A stretch of DNA of 64,000 nucleotides, taken from Hyphomicrobiales bacterium. Lineage in GTDB: Bacteria; Pseudomonadota; Alphaproteobacteria; Rhizobiales; Beijerinckiaceae. Location of the stretch: positions 124,001-188,000 of the forward strand of contig UCLR01000007.1 in the NCBI GenBank assembly GCA_900473415.1. Reading direction: 5' to 3'. Numbering within the stretch: position 1 is the stretch's first letter; each line of letters begins with the position of its first letter. A program made the translations under genes and the position numbers. A model generated the notes under the pieces. That model ran no database searches. It saw nothing but the letters and a program-made list of their open reading frames with translations, and was not told where the DNA came from. Below, in pieces: positions 46,024 to 54,750 of this stretch.

Positions 46024-46968
46024 TCAGTCGAACAGGCTGGAAACGCTGGTCTCGCTCGCCGTGCGCTCGATCGCCTCGCCCATCAGCCCGGCGATAGAGA
46101 TGACACGGATGTTGCGGGCGACCTTCACGGCCTCGGTCGGCATGATCGAGTCGGTGATGACCAGTTCCTTGAGCTTGGAGGAGGCGATACGCGCCACCGC
46201 CCCGCCCGAGAGCACGCCATGGGTGATGTAGGCGTAGACCTCCTTGGCGCCTTCGGCGAGCAGCGCCTCGGCCGCGTTCACCAGCGTGCCGCCCGAATCG
46301 ACGATATCGTCGATCAGGATGCAGGAGCGGCCCTCGACCGAGCCGATGATGTTCATGACCTCGGACTCGCCCGGCCGGTCGCGGCGCTTGTCGACGATGG
46401 CGAGGGGAGCGTCGATGCGCTTGGCGAGCGCGCGGGCGCGGACGACGCCGCCGACGTCCGGCGAGACGACCATGGCGTTCTTCCACTCCAGCCGGTCCTT
46501 GATGTCCCGCGCCATCAGCGGGGCGCCGAACAGGTTGTCGGTCGGAATGTCGAAGAAGCCCTGGATCTGGCCGGCATGGAGATCGAGCGTCAGCACGCGG
46601 TCGACACCGGCATGGGTGATCAGGTTGGAGACGAGCTTGGCCGAGATCGGCGTACGGCCGGAGGCGCGCCGGTCCTGCCGCGCATAGCCGAAATAGGGGA
46701 TGACCGCCGTGATGCGCTTGGCCGAGGAGCGGCGCAGGGCATCGACGATGATCAGCAGCTCCATCAGGTGGTCATTGGTCGGGAAGGAGGTGGACTGGAT
46801 GACGAAGACATCCTGTCCGCGCACATTCTCCTGGATCTCGACGAAGACCTCCATGTCGGCGAAACGCCGGACCGAGGCCCGCGCGAGCGGGATGCTGAGA
46901 TGGTTGCAGATCGCTTCGGCGAGCGGCCGGTTGGAGTTACCGGCGACGACTTTAAAATGCGAGGCCAT
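46024..46968 (-). CDS. prs: Ribose-phosphate pyrophosphokinase
   Basis: A 314-residue PRPP synthetase. Motifs: [61 protein letters not shown] and the PRPP-binding [14 protein letters not shown]. It is a normal class I length. It heads prs-queC-yhhQ on the minus strand. The 167 bp upstream to the lipoprotein gene should contain its promoter; I see no distinctive element there. Confidence 0.96.
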   Translation of the reverse strand: MASHFKVVAGNSNRPLAEAICNHLSIPLARASVRRFADMEVFVEIQENVRGQDVFVIQSTSFPTNDHLMELLIIVDALRRSSAKRITAVIPYFGYARQDRRASGRTPISAKLVSNLITHAGVDRVLTLDLHAGQIQGFFDIPTDNLFGAPLMARDIKDRLEWKNAMVVSPDVGGVVRARALAKRIDAPLAIVDKRRDRPGESEVMNIIGSVEGRSCILIDDIVDSGGTLVNAAEALLAEGAKEVYAYITHGVLSGGAVARIASSKLKELVITDSIMPTEAVKVARNIRVISIAGLMGEAIERTASETSVSSLFD

Positions 46969-47135
46969 GCCGTGGCGTACCGTCTGGACTGGAGGCCGCC
47001 GACCGATCGGCAGGCTTTGAGCGGGGCAGGAACCGGCCGTGCCGGCTCAATTCGAACGGCTCTTAACAGCGCGGTCGCACGGAGTCGACTGCTGCGCTGC
47101 AATATCGGCATGCAAATTCGATGACAGATTGTCCG

Positions 47136-47711
47136 TCAGAGGCGCTTTCCCACAGCCGCAGATGCGGTGCGGGTCGTCCCGGTCTTCTTGTCGTCGGCCT
47201 TGTCCTTGCCCGTGCCCCCGGCGAGCGGCGCCGCTTCCGGCGGCATCGTCACGAGGAAGCCCGCGATCGCATCCATCGAATCGGAGGCGGCCTTGGCAAC
47301 CACGGTGCGGTCGATGCCGGCCCAGGGGTCGGAGCCACCGCCGCGCTTGCCGAGGCTTTCGCCCTGCACGCGCTGGGCACGCTGCTTGCTGGCATCGTAG
47401 ACGTCCCAGACGAAGGCCAGAGCGGTCTGGCCGTCCTCGGTCGGCTGGGCGGTGAGATAGCCCTTCACGCGAAAGCGGGCGGGCTTGTCGCCGGGGACGA
47501 TCTCCATCCGGCGCTCGGCGGCTGCCTCGTTCAGCAGGCCGGTGAAGTTGGCGGTGACGTCATCCGGCGCGCCGGAGATGCTCTGGACCGAGACGGGTAT
47601 GCCGGGCGCATCGACGCGGGGCCGGGCAGCGGTCTGGGTGGTTTCCTGGCAGCCGGCCAGCGCCAGCGCGAGGACAGAACCCAGGGCGAGACCGCTCAAA
47701 CGGTTGCTCAT
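47136..47711 (-). CDS. Putative lipoprotein
   Basis: A 191-residue protein with a clear lipobox, LALAGC, near residue 21, so it should be lipid-modified and anchored in the envelope. The mature part has SISGAPDDVTANFTGLLNEAAAERRMEIV and RFRVKGYLTAQPTEDGQTALAFVWDVYDA, conserved-looking but of no family I can name. The last 30 residues are low complexity (Gly/Lys/Thr). It stands alone. Confidence 0.75.
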   Translation of the reverse strand: MSNRLSGLALGSVLALALAGCQETTQTAARPRVDAPGIPVSVQSISGAPDDVTANFTGLLNEAAAERRMEIVPGDKPARFRVKGYLTAQPTEDGQTALAFVWDVYDASKQRAQRVQGESLGKRGGGSDPWAGIDRTVVAKAASDSMDAIAGFLVTMPPEAAPLAGGTGKDKADDKKTGTTRTASAAVGKRL

Positions 47712-47777
47712 GACGTCTCCCCCTCTTTCAAGCCGTGGACCCTTTCTTAAAGAATCCTTACGGGCGCAGTTCTAGGC

Positions 47778-48929
47778 TTAACGCAGCGCCAGGTCCAGAT
47801 CAGGCAGATTGAGCGCCTCGGCCCCGCCGGCGCCGACCAGGTAAGTCCGGCCGAGGCACATGGCGGTCTCGCTCTCGGAATCCATCAGGATCATGTGCGC
47901 GAACATCACCATGCCGGGCACGATTTCCCAGTCATTGGCCTCGTAAAACATCGGCCAGTCCATCCAGGATGGCGTGAACTTCGCGCCGAGCGAGTAGCCG
48001 CAGGCGTTGAGGCGGTGTTGGCCAAGGCCGTGGGCATCGAAGACGCGGGCATGGGCGGCGAAGACGTCGCCTGCGGTACGGCCGGGCTTGAGCTCCGCCT
48101 CGCAGGCGAGCAGCGCGTCCTTCGCCGCGGCATGGTAGCTCAGGTGCAGCGGCCGCGGCTCGCCGACCACGACGGTGCGCATGATCCCGGCGTGGTAATG
48201 CCGGTCGGTGCCGGCGAATTCGAGGGTGATCTGGTCATTGGCGTCGAGCCGGCGGCGCCCGGACTTGTAGCGGCAGAGCAGGGCGTCGCGGCCCGAGCCG
48301 ATGATGAACTCGTTGCCGGGATAATCGCCGCCCCCGGTGAAGATCGCATTGTGCTGGGCGGCGAGGATCTCGCCCTCGTCGGCCCCGGCCCGGATGATGT
48401 CGAGCGCGGCGCGGTCGGCGGCGTCGGAGAGTTCCGCGGCGCGCCGGACATAGGCGATTTCCTCTGTGGATTTCGCGGCGCGCAGGCGCGTGACGATCGG
48501 CGAGGCGTCGACCAGATCGACCTTGCCCGCGAAGGCCGCCTCCAGCTTGCGATAGTTCGAGGCGACCAGGCCGTAGGATTCGTATTCGACGCCGACACGC
48601 TTGCCCGCGAGACCGAGGTCGCGCGCCAGTGCCAACAGATCGGCGGCCGGATTGGCGTCGCGCCCGTCCTTCCAGATGCGGATGTCGCCGATGTTCGAGG
48701 TGTGCTGTGCCTGTCTCAGATCGGCTGAGCGGGTCAGCAACGCCATGGTGCCGTCGGCCCGGACGACGAGGCACTGGAAGAAGCAGAAGCCGAAGGTGTC
48801 GTAGCCGGTCAGCCAGAACATCGATTCCTGCTGGAACAGGAAGAGCGCATCGAGCCGCTCGGCCGTCATCGCGGCAAGCAGCGCCTGCCGGCGGCGGGCA
48901 AATTCGGCAGCGGTGAAATGCAAGGCCAT
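47778..48929 (-). CDS. M24/creatinase-fold protein lacking canonical metal ligands
   Basis: A 383-residue 'pita-bread' enzyme related to Xaa-Pro peptidases, creatinase and ectoine hydrolase. The N-terminal domain contains FLFQQESMFWLTGYDTFGFCFFQCLVV. In the C-terminal domain the usual Asp ligands are replaced (LEFAGTDRHYHAGIMRT), the His region reads CGYSLGAKFTPSWMDWP, and the Glu region reads PGMVMFAHMILMDSE. All five classical metal ligands therefore appear changed, as in creatinase-type amidinohydrolases, although the creatinase Glu is not obvious either. GGGAG supports the start. It is probably a C-N hydrolase rather than a metallopeptidase; the substrate is unknown. Confidence 0.8.
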   Translation of the reverse strand: MALHFTAAEFARRRQALLAAMTAERLDALFLFQQESMFWLTGYDTFGFCFFQCLVVRADGTMALLTRSADLRQAQHTSNIGDIRIWKDGRDANPAADLLALARDLGLAGKRVGVEYESYGLVASNYRKLEAAFAGKVDLVDASPIVTRLRAAKSTEEIAYVRRAAELSDAADRAALDIIRAGADEGEILAAQHNAIFTGGGDYPGNEFIIGSGRDALLCRYKSGRRRLDANDQITLEFAGTDRHYHAGIMRTVVVGEPRPLHLSYHAAAKDALLACEAELKPGRTAGDVFAAHARVFDAHGLGQHRLNACGYSLGAKFTPSWMDWPMFYEANDWEIVPGMVMFAHMILMDSESETAMCLGRTYLVGAGGAEALNLPDLDLALR

Positions 48930-49076
48930 CGCAAACGTCTCCCTCGGGCTGCGCGCCATGTGAGCGTGGAGCCAGGCTGCGGGCAAGCGTCGCGGCGGCG
49001 CGTTTCGATTGCGGCGCCCGTCCGTGCTCCCTATAGGCTTGTGCGACAGCGTTTCGCCTGAAGGCGGGAGAGAGCC

Positions 49077-49331
49077 ATGGTCAGCACCAGCAGCCGCATC
49101 CTCGATGACATCGCCCGCCTCGCTACCGATGCGGCCGGCGCCGCGCAGGGCGTGCGCCGCGAGGTCGAGACCGTGGTGAAGACGCAGATCGAGCGCCTGC
49201 TGCGCGATCTCGACGTCGTCACCCGCGAGGAGTTCGAGGCCGTGCGCGAGATGGCGCTGATCGCCCGCGAGGAGAACGACAAGCTCGCGGCCCGGCTCGC
49301 GGCGCTGGAAGAGAAGCTCGGCAAGGCCTGA
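49077..49331 (+). CDS. ubiK: BMFP/UbiK-type accessory factor
   Basis: An 84-residue helical protein of the UbiK (YqiC, BMFP) family. The N-terminal amphipathic part is RILDDIARLATDAAGAAQGVRREVE. The second half, VTREEFEAVREMALIAREENDKLAARLAALEEKLG, is the coiled coil with the family VxREEF motif. UbiK helps assemble the ubiquinone-biosynthesis complex. GGGAGAG precedes the ATG, and a small hairpin follows the stop. Confidence 0.85.
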   Translation: MVSTSSRILDDIARLATDAAGAAQGVRREVETVVKTQIERLLRDLDVVTREEFEAVREMALIAREENDKLAARLAALEEKLGKA

Positions 49332-49338
49332 TCGGTCT

Positions 49339-49359
49339 CCACAGCCAAGTGCTGTGGAC
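49339..49359 (+). terminator. Hairpin after ubiK
   Basis: TCCACAGC (49339-49346) and GCTGTGGA (49352-49359) pair perfectly 8 bp after the ubiK stop. No T tract follows. The rest of the 280-bp spacer to 49610 shows no gene or clear site. Confidence 0.45.
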
Positions 49360-49610
49360 AGCCCTTCGGGGGGATTGAGTCGGGCGACCGAATCCGCGGA
49401 GCTTCGCCGCTGTGTTGGGAGCGTCACAGCGCCTGCGCTATCGTCGGTGGAAAGAATTGATTCGTCGGGTGGATTCGCGTCCACCGGATGGACGGGGATG
49501 CCCTTCCCGGGGTGTTCCGGAGGTGAGTTGCGTTCCTCAGGCTTTCCAGTCGCCGTGTCCCTCTTCTCGAACGCGCCGGGGTGTCAGCTCCGGAAGGTGG
49601 GCCCCAGGGC

Positions 49611-50117
49611 ATGATGGATCTCGATATGGATGCCGACCAGGATCGGCCTTCCAACCCGCTGGACCTCTTCGAACGCCTCGCTTCCCTCAATGATTGGACT
49701 TTCGACCGCGACAGCGAGGATGAGCTCTCGGTCGCCGTGACAGGTGGCTGGTCCGACTACCATGTGGCGATCACCTGGCTTGCCGAGGTGGAGGCGCTGC
49801 ATATCGCCTGCGCCTTCGACCTCAAGGTGCCGGAGCGGCGGCGCGGCGAGGTGTTGCAACTCGTCAGCCTCGTCAACGAGCAGCTCTGGCTCGGGCATTT
49901 CGACCTCTGGAGCAGCGAGAGCGTGGTGATGTATCGCCATGCGTTGCTGCTCTCCGGCGGCGCGGAGCCGACCGAGGAGCAGGCCGCAGCCCTCGTCCGC
50001 AGCGCGGTCGAAGCCTGCGAGCGCTACTACCAGGCTTTCCAGTTCGTCGTCTGGGCCGGCAAGACGGCGAAGGAAGGCATGGAGGGTGCGATCCTGGAGA
50101 CGGCCGGCGAGGCCTGA
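49611..50117 (+). CDS. YbjN domain protein
   Basis: A 168-residue acidic protein with the YbjN fold: LFERLASLNDWTFDRDSEDELSVAV, WSDYHVAITWLAEVEALHIACAFDLKVP, and LVNEQLWLGHFDLWSSESVVMYRHALLL. These are all characteristic of the type III secretion chaperone-like YbjN family. Two ATG codons in tandem (49611, 49614) follow an AAGGTGG/AGGG-rich leader. It lies upstream of proC, separated by a palindromic repeat. Cellular function not established. Confidence 0.85.
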   Translation: MMDLDMDADQDRPSNPLDLFERLASLNDWTFDRDSEDELSVAVTGGWSDYHVAITWLAEVEALHIACAFDLKVPERRRGEVLQLVSLVNEQLWLGHFDLWSSESVVMYRHALLLSGGAEPTEEQAAALVRSAVEACERYYQAFQFVVWAGKTAKEGMEGAILETAGEA

Positions 50118-50122
50118 GCGGC

Positions 50123-50193
50123 AATAGCATCGGACCGAAAAGTGGAATCCACTTTTCGGAAGATCTGATGCGATAGCCAATCGCTAGATCGCC
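50123..50193 (-). repeat. ~70-bp palindromic repeat, copy 1
   Basis: Core arms CCGAAAAGTGGA / TCCACTTTTCGG (50135-50160) lie inside outer arms GCATCGGA (50127-50134) and TCTGATGC (50164-50171), and a further GGCGATCTAGC segment (minus strand) follows at 50183-50193. Read on the minus strand, the whole unit aligns with the copy at 54679-54750. It begins 6 bp after the YbjN gene and could also terminate its transcript. Confidence 0.75.
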
Positions 50194-50337
50194 GCTATCG
50201 CGCCCGGCAGGGCGCGCGACGATTTGGCAATGCGCCACGGCCGGACTTGACCCGGCCATCCCTTGCGGGTTCTCGTCGCCTGATGCCCGGCGCGTGCCCG
50301 GGCACGATGCTCCTGTTTCAGCCGTCGCGAGGCCGCC

Positions 50338-51159
50338 ATGTCGAACGCCCTTCCGCAATCGCTCGTCCTGATCGGCGCGGGCAAGATGGGCGGCTCGATG
50401 CTGGAGGGCTGGCTTCGTATCGGCATCGACCCGGCCAGCATCGCTCTGATCGACCCCAAGCCTTCGGACGAGATGGTCGAGCTCGCCAACGAGAAGGGCC
50501 TGAAGCTCAATCCGACGGCGAAGGAGCTTCCTCCTGTCGAGGTCGTGGTGCTCGCGACCAAGCCGCAGATGCTCGACACCGCTGCCCCTGCGGTGCAGGC
50601 CTTCATCCATCCCAAGACGCTGCTGATCTCGATCCTCGCCGGCAAGACGTTGGGCGACCTCGCGGCGCGGCTGCCGAATGCGGCGGCGATCGTGCGCGCC
50701 ATGCCGAACTTGCCGGCCTCCGTTCAGCGTGGCGCCACGGGCGCTGCTGCCGGCAAGGGCGTGAGCGCCGCGCAGCGCGCCACGGCTGATGCGCTGCTCC
50801 GCAGCATCGGTGCGGTCGAATGGCTCGATGACGAGCGGTTGATCGATGCGGTGACGGCGGTGTCAGGCTCCGGCCCGGCCTATGTCTTCCACCTCGTCGA
50901 ATGCCTGGCTGCTGCCGGGGTCGAGGCCGGCCTGCCGGCCGATGTCGCCGAGCGCCTGGCGCGGGCGACGATCGAAGGAGCGGGGGAACTGCTGTTCCAG
51001 TCACCCTTGACGCCGGCGACGCTGCGCCAGAACGTGACCTCGCCCGGCGGCACCACGGCTGCGGCGCTCGAGGTGCTGATGGCGGATGACGGCCTGAAGC
51101 CGCTGATGCGCAAGGCCGTGGCTGCGGCCCGCCGCCGCGCCGAGGAGCTTTCCGGTTGA
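50338..51159 (+). CDS. proC: Pyrroline-5-carboxylate reductase
   Basis: A 273-residue enzyme for the last step of proline synthesis. The nucleotide-binding start is LVLIGAGKMGGSML. VVVLATKPQML, IVRAMPNLPASV, AVSGSGPAYVFHLVE and the C-terminal NVTSPGGTTAAALEVL are the standard signature elements. GAGG is placed well before the ATG. It is probably co-transcribed with the TetR-type gene 71 bp downstream. Confidence 0.96.
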   Translation: MSNALPQSLVLIGAGKMGGSMLEGWLRIGIDPASIALIDPKPSDEMVELANEKGLKLNPTAKELPPVEVVVLATKPQMLDTAAPAVQAFIHPKTLLISILAGKTLGDLAARLPNAAAIVRAMPNLPASVQRGATGAAAGKGVSAAQRATADALLRSIGAVEWLDDERLIDAVTAVSGSGPAYVFHLVECLAAAGVEAGLPADVAERLARATIEGAGELLFQSPLTPATLRQNVTSPGGTTAAALEVLMADDGLKPLMRKAVAAARRRAEELSG

Positions 51160-51230
51160 GCGGCCTTCCACCCGCCACGATACGGGCCTAACCTCCTCTC
51201 ATTGCGTCGCGAAGCGAGAGGAGCCGTCCC

Positions 51231-51968
51231 ATGGCCCGCAAACCCGTTGCCCCGCAGGCCGAGCCCGCCGCACCGGCCGCAGATCCGCGCAAGCGGACCA
51301 TCGAGGCATTGATGCGGCTCGCCGCCAGCCAGCCCTGGGAGCAGATCGAGCTTACGGAGATCGCTGCCGAGGCGGGGCTGACGTTGTCCCAGCTCCGCGG
51401 TCTCTTTCCCTCGAAGCTCGCCATGCTGGGCGGGTTGACCCGCCTGGTCGATGACGCGGTGCTCGCCGGCTCGGTCGATGACCTGATGGGCGAGCCTTTC
51501 AAGGAGAGGCTCTTCGATCTCGTCATGCGCAGGCTCGATGCGCTGGCGCCCTACAAGGCGGGCTTGCGCAGGATCGCGCCGGTGATCCGCCGTGATCCGC
51601 TGGCGCTGGCGGCACTCAACCGCGGCGCCGTGAATTCCTGGCGCTACATGCTCGCCTCCGTCGGCATCCCGACGGAGGACGCTCTCGGCCCCGTGCGGGT
51701 GCAGGGCGCGGTGGTCCTGATGGCGCGGGTTTCGGAAGCCTGGCTCGATGATGACGAGCCCGAGCTGTCGAAGACCATGGCGCGGCTCGATCGCGAGCTG
51801 AAGACAGCCGGGCGCATCATGGCTCGCGTCGAGGATGTCCATCGGTTGACGGCGCCCTTGCGCGGCCTCGCACGGGCGATCTGCTCTTGCCGGCCGCTGA
51901 AGGCACGCCGCCGCGAGCGTGCTCCGGAGCGTGGCGAGGACAACGAGGATTACGCTCCCGCGATGTAA
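51231..51968 (+). CDS. TetR family transcriptional regulator
   Basis: A 245-residue regulator. The N-terminal HTH spans about residues 22-66 (RTIEALMRLAASQPWEQIELTEIAAEAGLTLSQLRGLFPSKLAML), preceded by an Ala/Pro-rich leader. The C-terminal domain (DLVMRRLDALAPYKAGLRRIAPVIRRDP) has the helical ligand domain pattern seen in a COQ9-like branch. It ends in a basic tail. GAGGAG precedes the ATG. Target genes are unknown; the compact spacing after proC suggests shared transcription. Confidence 0.82.
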   Translation: MARKPVAPQAEPAAPAADPRKRTIEALMRLAASQPWEQIELTEIAAEAGLTLSQLRGLFPSKLAMLGGLTRLVDDAVLAGSVDDLMGEPFKERLFDLVMRRLDALAPYKAGLRRIAPVIRRDPLALAALNRGAVNSWRYMLASVGIPTEDALGPVRVQGAVVLMARVSEAWLDDDEPELSKTMARLDRELKTAGRIMARVEDVHRLTAPLRGLARAICSCRPLKARRRERAPERGEDNEDYAPAM

Positions 51969-52304
51969 AGGCGAAGTGGCCGGGCGGTGCAGTCAGGCGC
52001 CGTCATGGCCGACCGCCGCAGGGCGGCGTCGCAAGACAGGGCGTACCGCTACAGAAGCGCGTTGTCGTTCCGGATCGGGCCCTGGGGTTCGGTTCGGGAT
52101 GGCGGCGCGTTTTGCATGAGTGCCTGCAGGTCAGCCGGCAGCCCGGACTCCAGCCCGCGCCGCATATACGGATGTGGAGGGTAGTCGGCTTTGATCTAGA
52201 TCAATTTCCCAAAGGAAGTACGGCCAAAAAAGTGTTTTCATTAAGCGTGTCTTAAGTCCCGCCGACCAAGAAAAAGAAACCTTTCTCCGGCGCAGGACGT
52301 TCGT
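51969..52304. other. 336-bp chemoreceptor upstream region
   Basis: The first part is GC-rich with a small hairpin (CCGCC-GCA-GGGCGG near 52006-52020), possibly ending the TetR transcript. The last 115 bp turn AT-rich and hold the FNR/FixK-like palindrome at 52191 and a likely promoter (TTTTCATTAAG near 52235-52245). No gene is supported here. Confidence 0.6.
52191..52204 (+). promoter_or_regulatory. FNR/FixK-type binding site
   Basis: TTGATCTAGATCAA is a perfect palindrome matching the consensus TTGAT-N4-ATCAA of the FNR/FixK/FnrN regulators. It lies 100 bp before the chemoreceptor start, in its AT-rich leader, at a distance suited to activation of the probable promoter near 52235-52245. The regulator gene is not in this window. 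Confidence 0.7.
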
Positions 52305-54293
52305 ATGTCGTTCTTTAGGCAGCTTTCTACCTTGTCGATCAGCCGATCTTTCGGCCTGATCGCAATCCTGGCGGTGTTGATCGCCGTCGGCAGCGTTGGC
52401 TACAGCTTGAGTGCGGCCCATAGCCAGATGATCGCGCTGAAGCGCGCCGAGATGCAGAATCTCGTCGAGGCTGCTGCTGCAACGGTCAAGGGCTATATTG
52501 CGCGCGTCGAGTCCGGAGAGCTCAAGGAAGAAGACGCAAAGAAGATGGCCATGGAAGCCATCGGCAATGCGCGCTTCGATGACGGCAACTACTATTTCCT
52601 CGTCAACTACGACGGCATCAGCGTTCTTCACGCCAATAAGAAGATCCAGTCGACGGATATGAAGCCGCTCAAGGACGCGGACGGCAAGTTCTTCGTTCAG
52701 GACATGATCGCGCTGGTCAAGGCGAAGGGGGAGGGCTTCCTCGACTATGGTTGGCTCAAGGCCGGCGACAAGGACCCCTCTCTCAAGATCTCCTACGTCA
52801 TCGGCCTTCCGAAATGGCAGTGGCTGGTCGGCTCGGGCCTGCATGTGCATGACGTCGACGCGGCCTTCTCCGGCATGGTTGCCGGCGTTGCCAAGGTTCT
52901 GGTTCCGCTGGGCCTGATCATGCTGGGCCTCGTGATCCTCCTGAGCCGCCGCGCTTCGGGCATGCTGCACTCGCTGCGGGTTGCGATGGACCGTCTCGCC
53001 GCCGGCCATCTCGACACTGAGATCGCGCATCAGGAGCGCGCGGACGAGGTCGGCTCGATGGCGCGTGCGCTCGTGGTCTTCCGGGACGCAGCCATCGCCA
53101 AGGAGCAGATGGAGGCCGACAAGCTGCGCGTCGAGGAGGAGGCTGCCGGCCATCGCAGCGCCGCCGACGGCGAGCGCCGTCGCAACGAGGCCGAGCGCGC
53201 CGAGCATTCGCGCATCCAGGCCGGCGTGGTGCACGCGCTCGGCAAGGGGCTGGAACACCTCTCGGACGGCAACCTGACCTACCGGATCGAGGATGCCTTC
53301 ACGACCGAGTATGTGAAGCTGAAGGACGACTTCAACGGCGCCATCGCCAAGCTCCAGGACGCGATGCGCCAGATCGCGACCAACACCGAGAGCATGAAGG
53401 CAGGGTCCAACGAAATCAGCCAGGCGGCCGACGATCTCGCCGGCCGCACCGAGCAGCAGGCCTCCTCTGTCGAGGAGACGGCGACGGCGCTGGACGAACT
53501 GACTGCGACGGTACGCCAGACGGCCGAGAGCGCGCGTCTTGCCAATCACGCGGCCGACCAGGTCAAGGGTGAGGCGGAGCAGTCGACGAGCATCGTGCGC
53601 GATGCGGTGACCGCGATGGGCGGCATCGAGAAGTCGGCGCAGGAGATCTCGCAGATCGTCGGCGTGATCGACGAGATCGCCTTCCAGACCAACCTGCTCG
53701 CGCTGAACGCCTCGGTCGAGGCGGCGCGCGCGGGCGATGCCGGCAAGGGCTTCGCGGTGGTGGCCTCCGAGGTGAGGGCGCTGGCGCAGCGCTCGGCCTC
53801 TGCCGCCAAGGAGATCAAGACGCTGATCGACGCCTCGACGATCGAGGTCGAGAAGGGCGTGGCGCTTGTCGACCAGACCGGCGGGGCGCTGCAGCGCATG
53901 GCCTCGGAGATCACCCGTGTCACCGGCCTCGTCGCCGAGATCGCGGGGGCAGCACAGGAGCAGGCGTCCGGCCTGCAGGAGGTCAACTCGGCCGTCGGTG
54001 AGATGGACCAGGCGACGCAGCAGAACGCGGCCATGGCCGAGCAGTCGACCGCCGCGGCGCATTCGCTGTCGCAGGAAGCTGATCGCCTCGCGGCGCTCGT
54101 CTCCCGGTTCCAGCTCGGCGGCGATGTCGGCGGGCTCCGGACCATGGCCCGCACCATGCAGGCCGCGATCACGCCTGCCGCGCCGGCGGTGGCTCCGCGG
54201 GCGGCCGCGCCGCGCGCCAGGGCCTATGCCAGCGGCGGCGGCGCGCTGAAGCACGATGCCGACAGCCGCGACAGGGGCTGGGAGGAGTTTTGA
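52305..54293 (+). CDS. Methyl-accepting chemotaxis protein with Cache sensor
   Basis: A 662-residue chemoreceptor. TM1 is about residues 14-36; a periplasmic single-Cache domain follows (~40-190; [31 protein letters not shown]). TM2 is ~195-214. A HAMP domain and charged coiled coil lead to a second HAMP-like segment ([13 protein letters not shown]). The signalling hairpin near residue 465 reads [21 protein letters not shown]. The C-terminus ends GWEEF, which resembles the NWETF-type tether for CheR/CheB. The upstream FNR/FixK-like site suggests induction at low oxygen. The ligand is unknown; Cache domains of this type often bind small organic acids. Confidence 0.93.
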   Translation: MSFFRQLSTLSISRSFGLIAILAVLIAVGSVGYSLSAAHSQMIALKRAEMQNLVEAAAATVKGYIARVESGELKEEDAKKMAMEAIGNARFDDGNYYFLVNYDGISVLHANKKIQSTDMKPLKDADGKFFVQDMIALVKAKGEGFLDYGWLKAGDKDPSLKISYVIGLPKWQWLVGSGLHVHDVDAAFSGMVAGVAKVLVPLGLIMLGLVILLSRRASGMLHSLRVAMDRLAAGHLDTEIAHQERADEVGSMARALVVFRDAAIAKEQMEADKLRVEEEAAGHRSAADGERRRNEAERAEHSRIQAGVVHALGKGLEHLSDGNLTYRIEDAFTTEYVKLKDDFNGAIAKLQDAMRQIATNTESMKAGSNEISQAADDLAGRTEQQASSVEETATALDELTATVRQTAESARLANHAADQVKGEAEQSTSIVRDAVTAMGGIEKSAQEISQIVGVIDEIAFQTNLLALNASVEAARAGDAGKGFAVVASEVRALAQRSASAAKEIKTLIDASTIEVEKGVALVDQTGGALQRMASEITRVTGLVAEIAGAAQEQASGLQEVNSAVGEMDQATQQNAAMAEQSTAAAHSLSQEADRLAALVSRFQLGGDVGGLRTMARTMQAAITPAAPAVAPRAAAPRARAYASGGGALKHDADSRDRGWEEF

Positions 54294-54649
54294 GCGCTTC
54301 CCTTGAGCCTGCCGCGCCGATCAGCTTTGACGATTTCCTCAAGGTCGACATCCGTGTCGGCACGATCGTCGAGGCCGAGCCTTATCCGGAGGCGCGCAAG
54401 CCTGCTCTGAAGCTGGTCATCGATTTCGGCGGCGAGATAGGCCGCAAGAAGTCTTCGGCACAGATCACGAAGCACTACCGGCCCGGGGATCTCCCGGGCC
54501 GTCAGGTTCTCGCGGTGGTGAATTTCCCGCCGCGGCAGATCGGCAAATTCATGTCCGAGGTGTTGACGCTCGGCTTGCCTGATGCCGATGGCGAGGTGGT
54601 GCTGATCGGCCCCAGCCTGACCGTGCCGGATGGCGGGCGGCTTTACTAG
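54290..54649 (+). CDS. csaA: tRNA-binding protein CsaA
   Basis: A 119-residue single OB-fold EMAP-type tRNA-binding protein. Family motifs: [56 protein letters not shown] and the C-terminal [15 protein letters not shown]. The start is a TTG overlapping the chemoreceptor stop (TTGA), with GGAGGAG just upstream, so translation is coupled. CsaA has export-related chaperone activity in Bacillus; here its role is not clear. Confidence 0.92.
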   Translation: MSASLEPAAPISFDDFLKVDIRVGTIVEAEPYPEARKPALKLVIDFGGEIGRKKSSAQITKHYRPGDLPGRQVLAVVNFPPRQIGKFMSEVLTLGLPDADGEVVLIGPSLTVPDGGRLY

Positions 54650-54678
54650 ATCGCGGCACGTCCCATCGGACGCAGGGT

Positions 54679-54750
54679 GGCGATCTAGCCATTTGTTTTA
54701 GCATCGGACTTCTCCAAAAGCGGATTCCGCTTTTCGATCCGATGCGCTAG
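54679..54750 (+). repeat. 72-bp palindromic repeat, copy 2
   Basis: It begins GGCGATCTAGC (54679-54689), then GCATCGGA (54701-54708) and TCCGATGC (54738-54745) as outer arms, with AAAAGCGGA / TCCGCTTTT (54717-54735) as inner arms. It matches copy 1 in inverted orientation with a few substitutions, several of them compensatory within the stem. Its end supplies the stop codon of the next, minus-strand gene. Confidence 0.75.

Noticed and set aside
49354..49690. ORFs in the ubiK-YbjN spacer on both strands
   Set aside because: No ribosome site, low-complexity Ser/Arg/Pro composition and overlap with the YbjN start.
52131..54254. 707-codon open frame on the minus strand opposite the chemoreceptor gene
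   Set aside because: A GC-rich shadow frame: Arg/Leu/Asp-rich with no family motifs, while the plus strand encodes a complete chemoreceptor.
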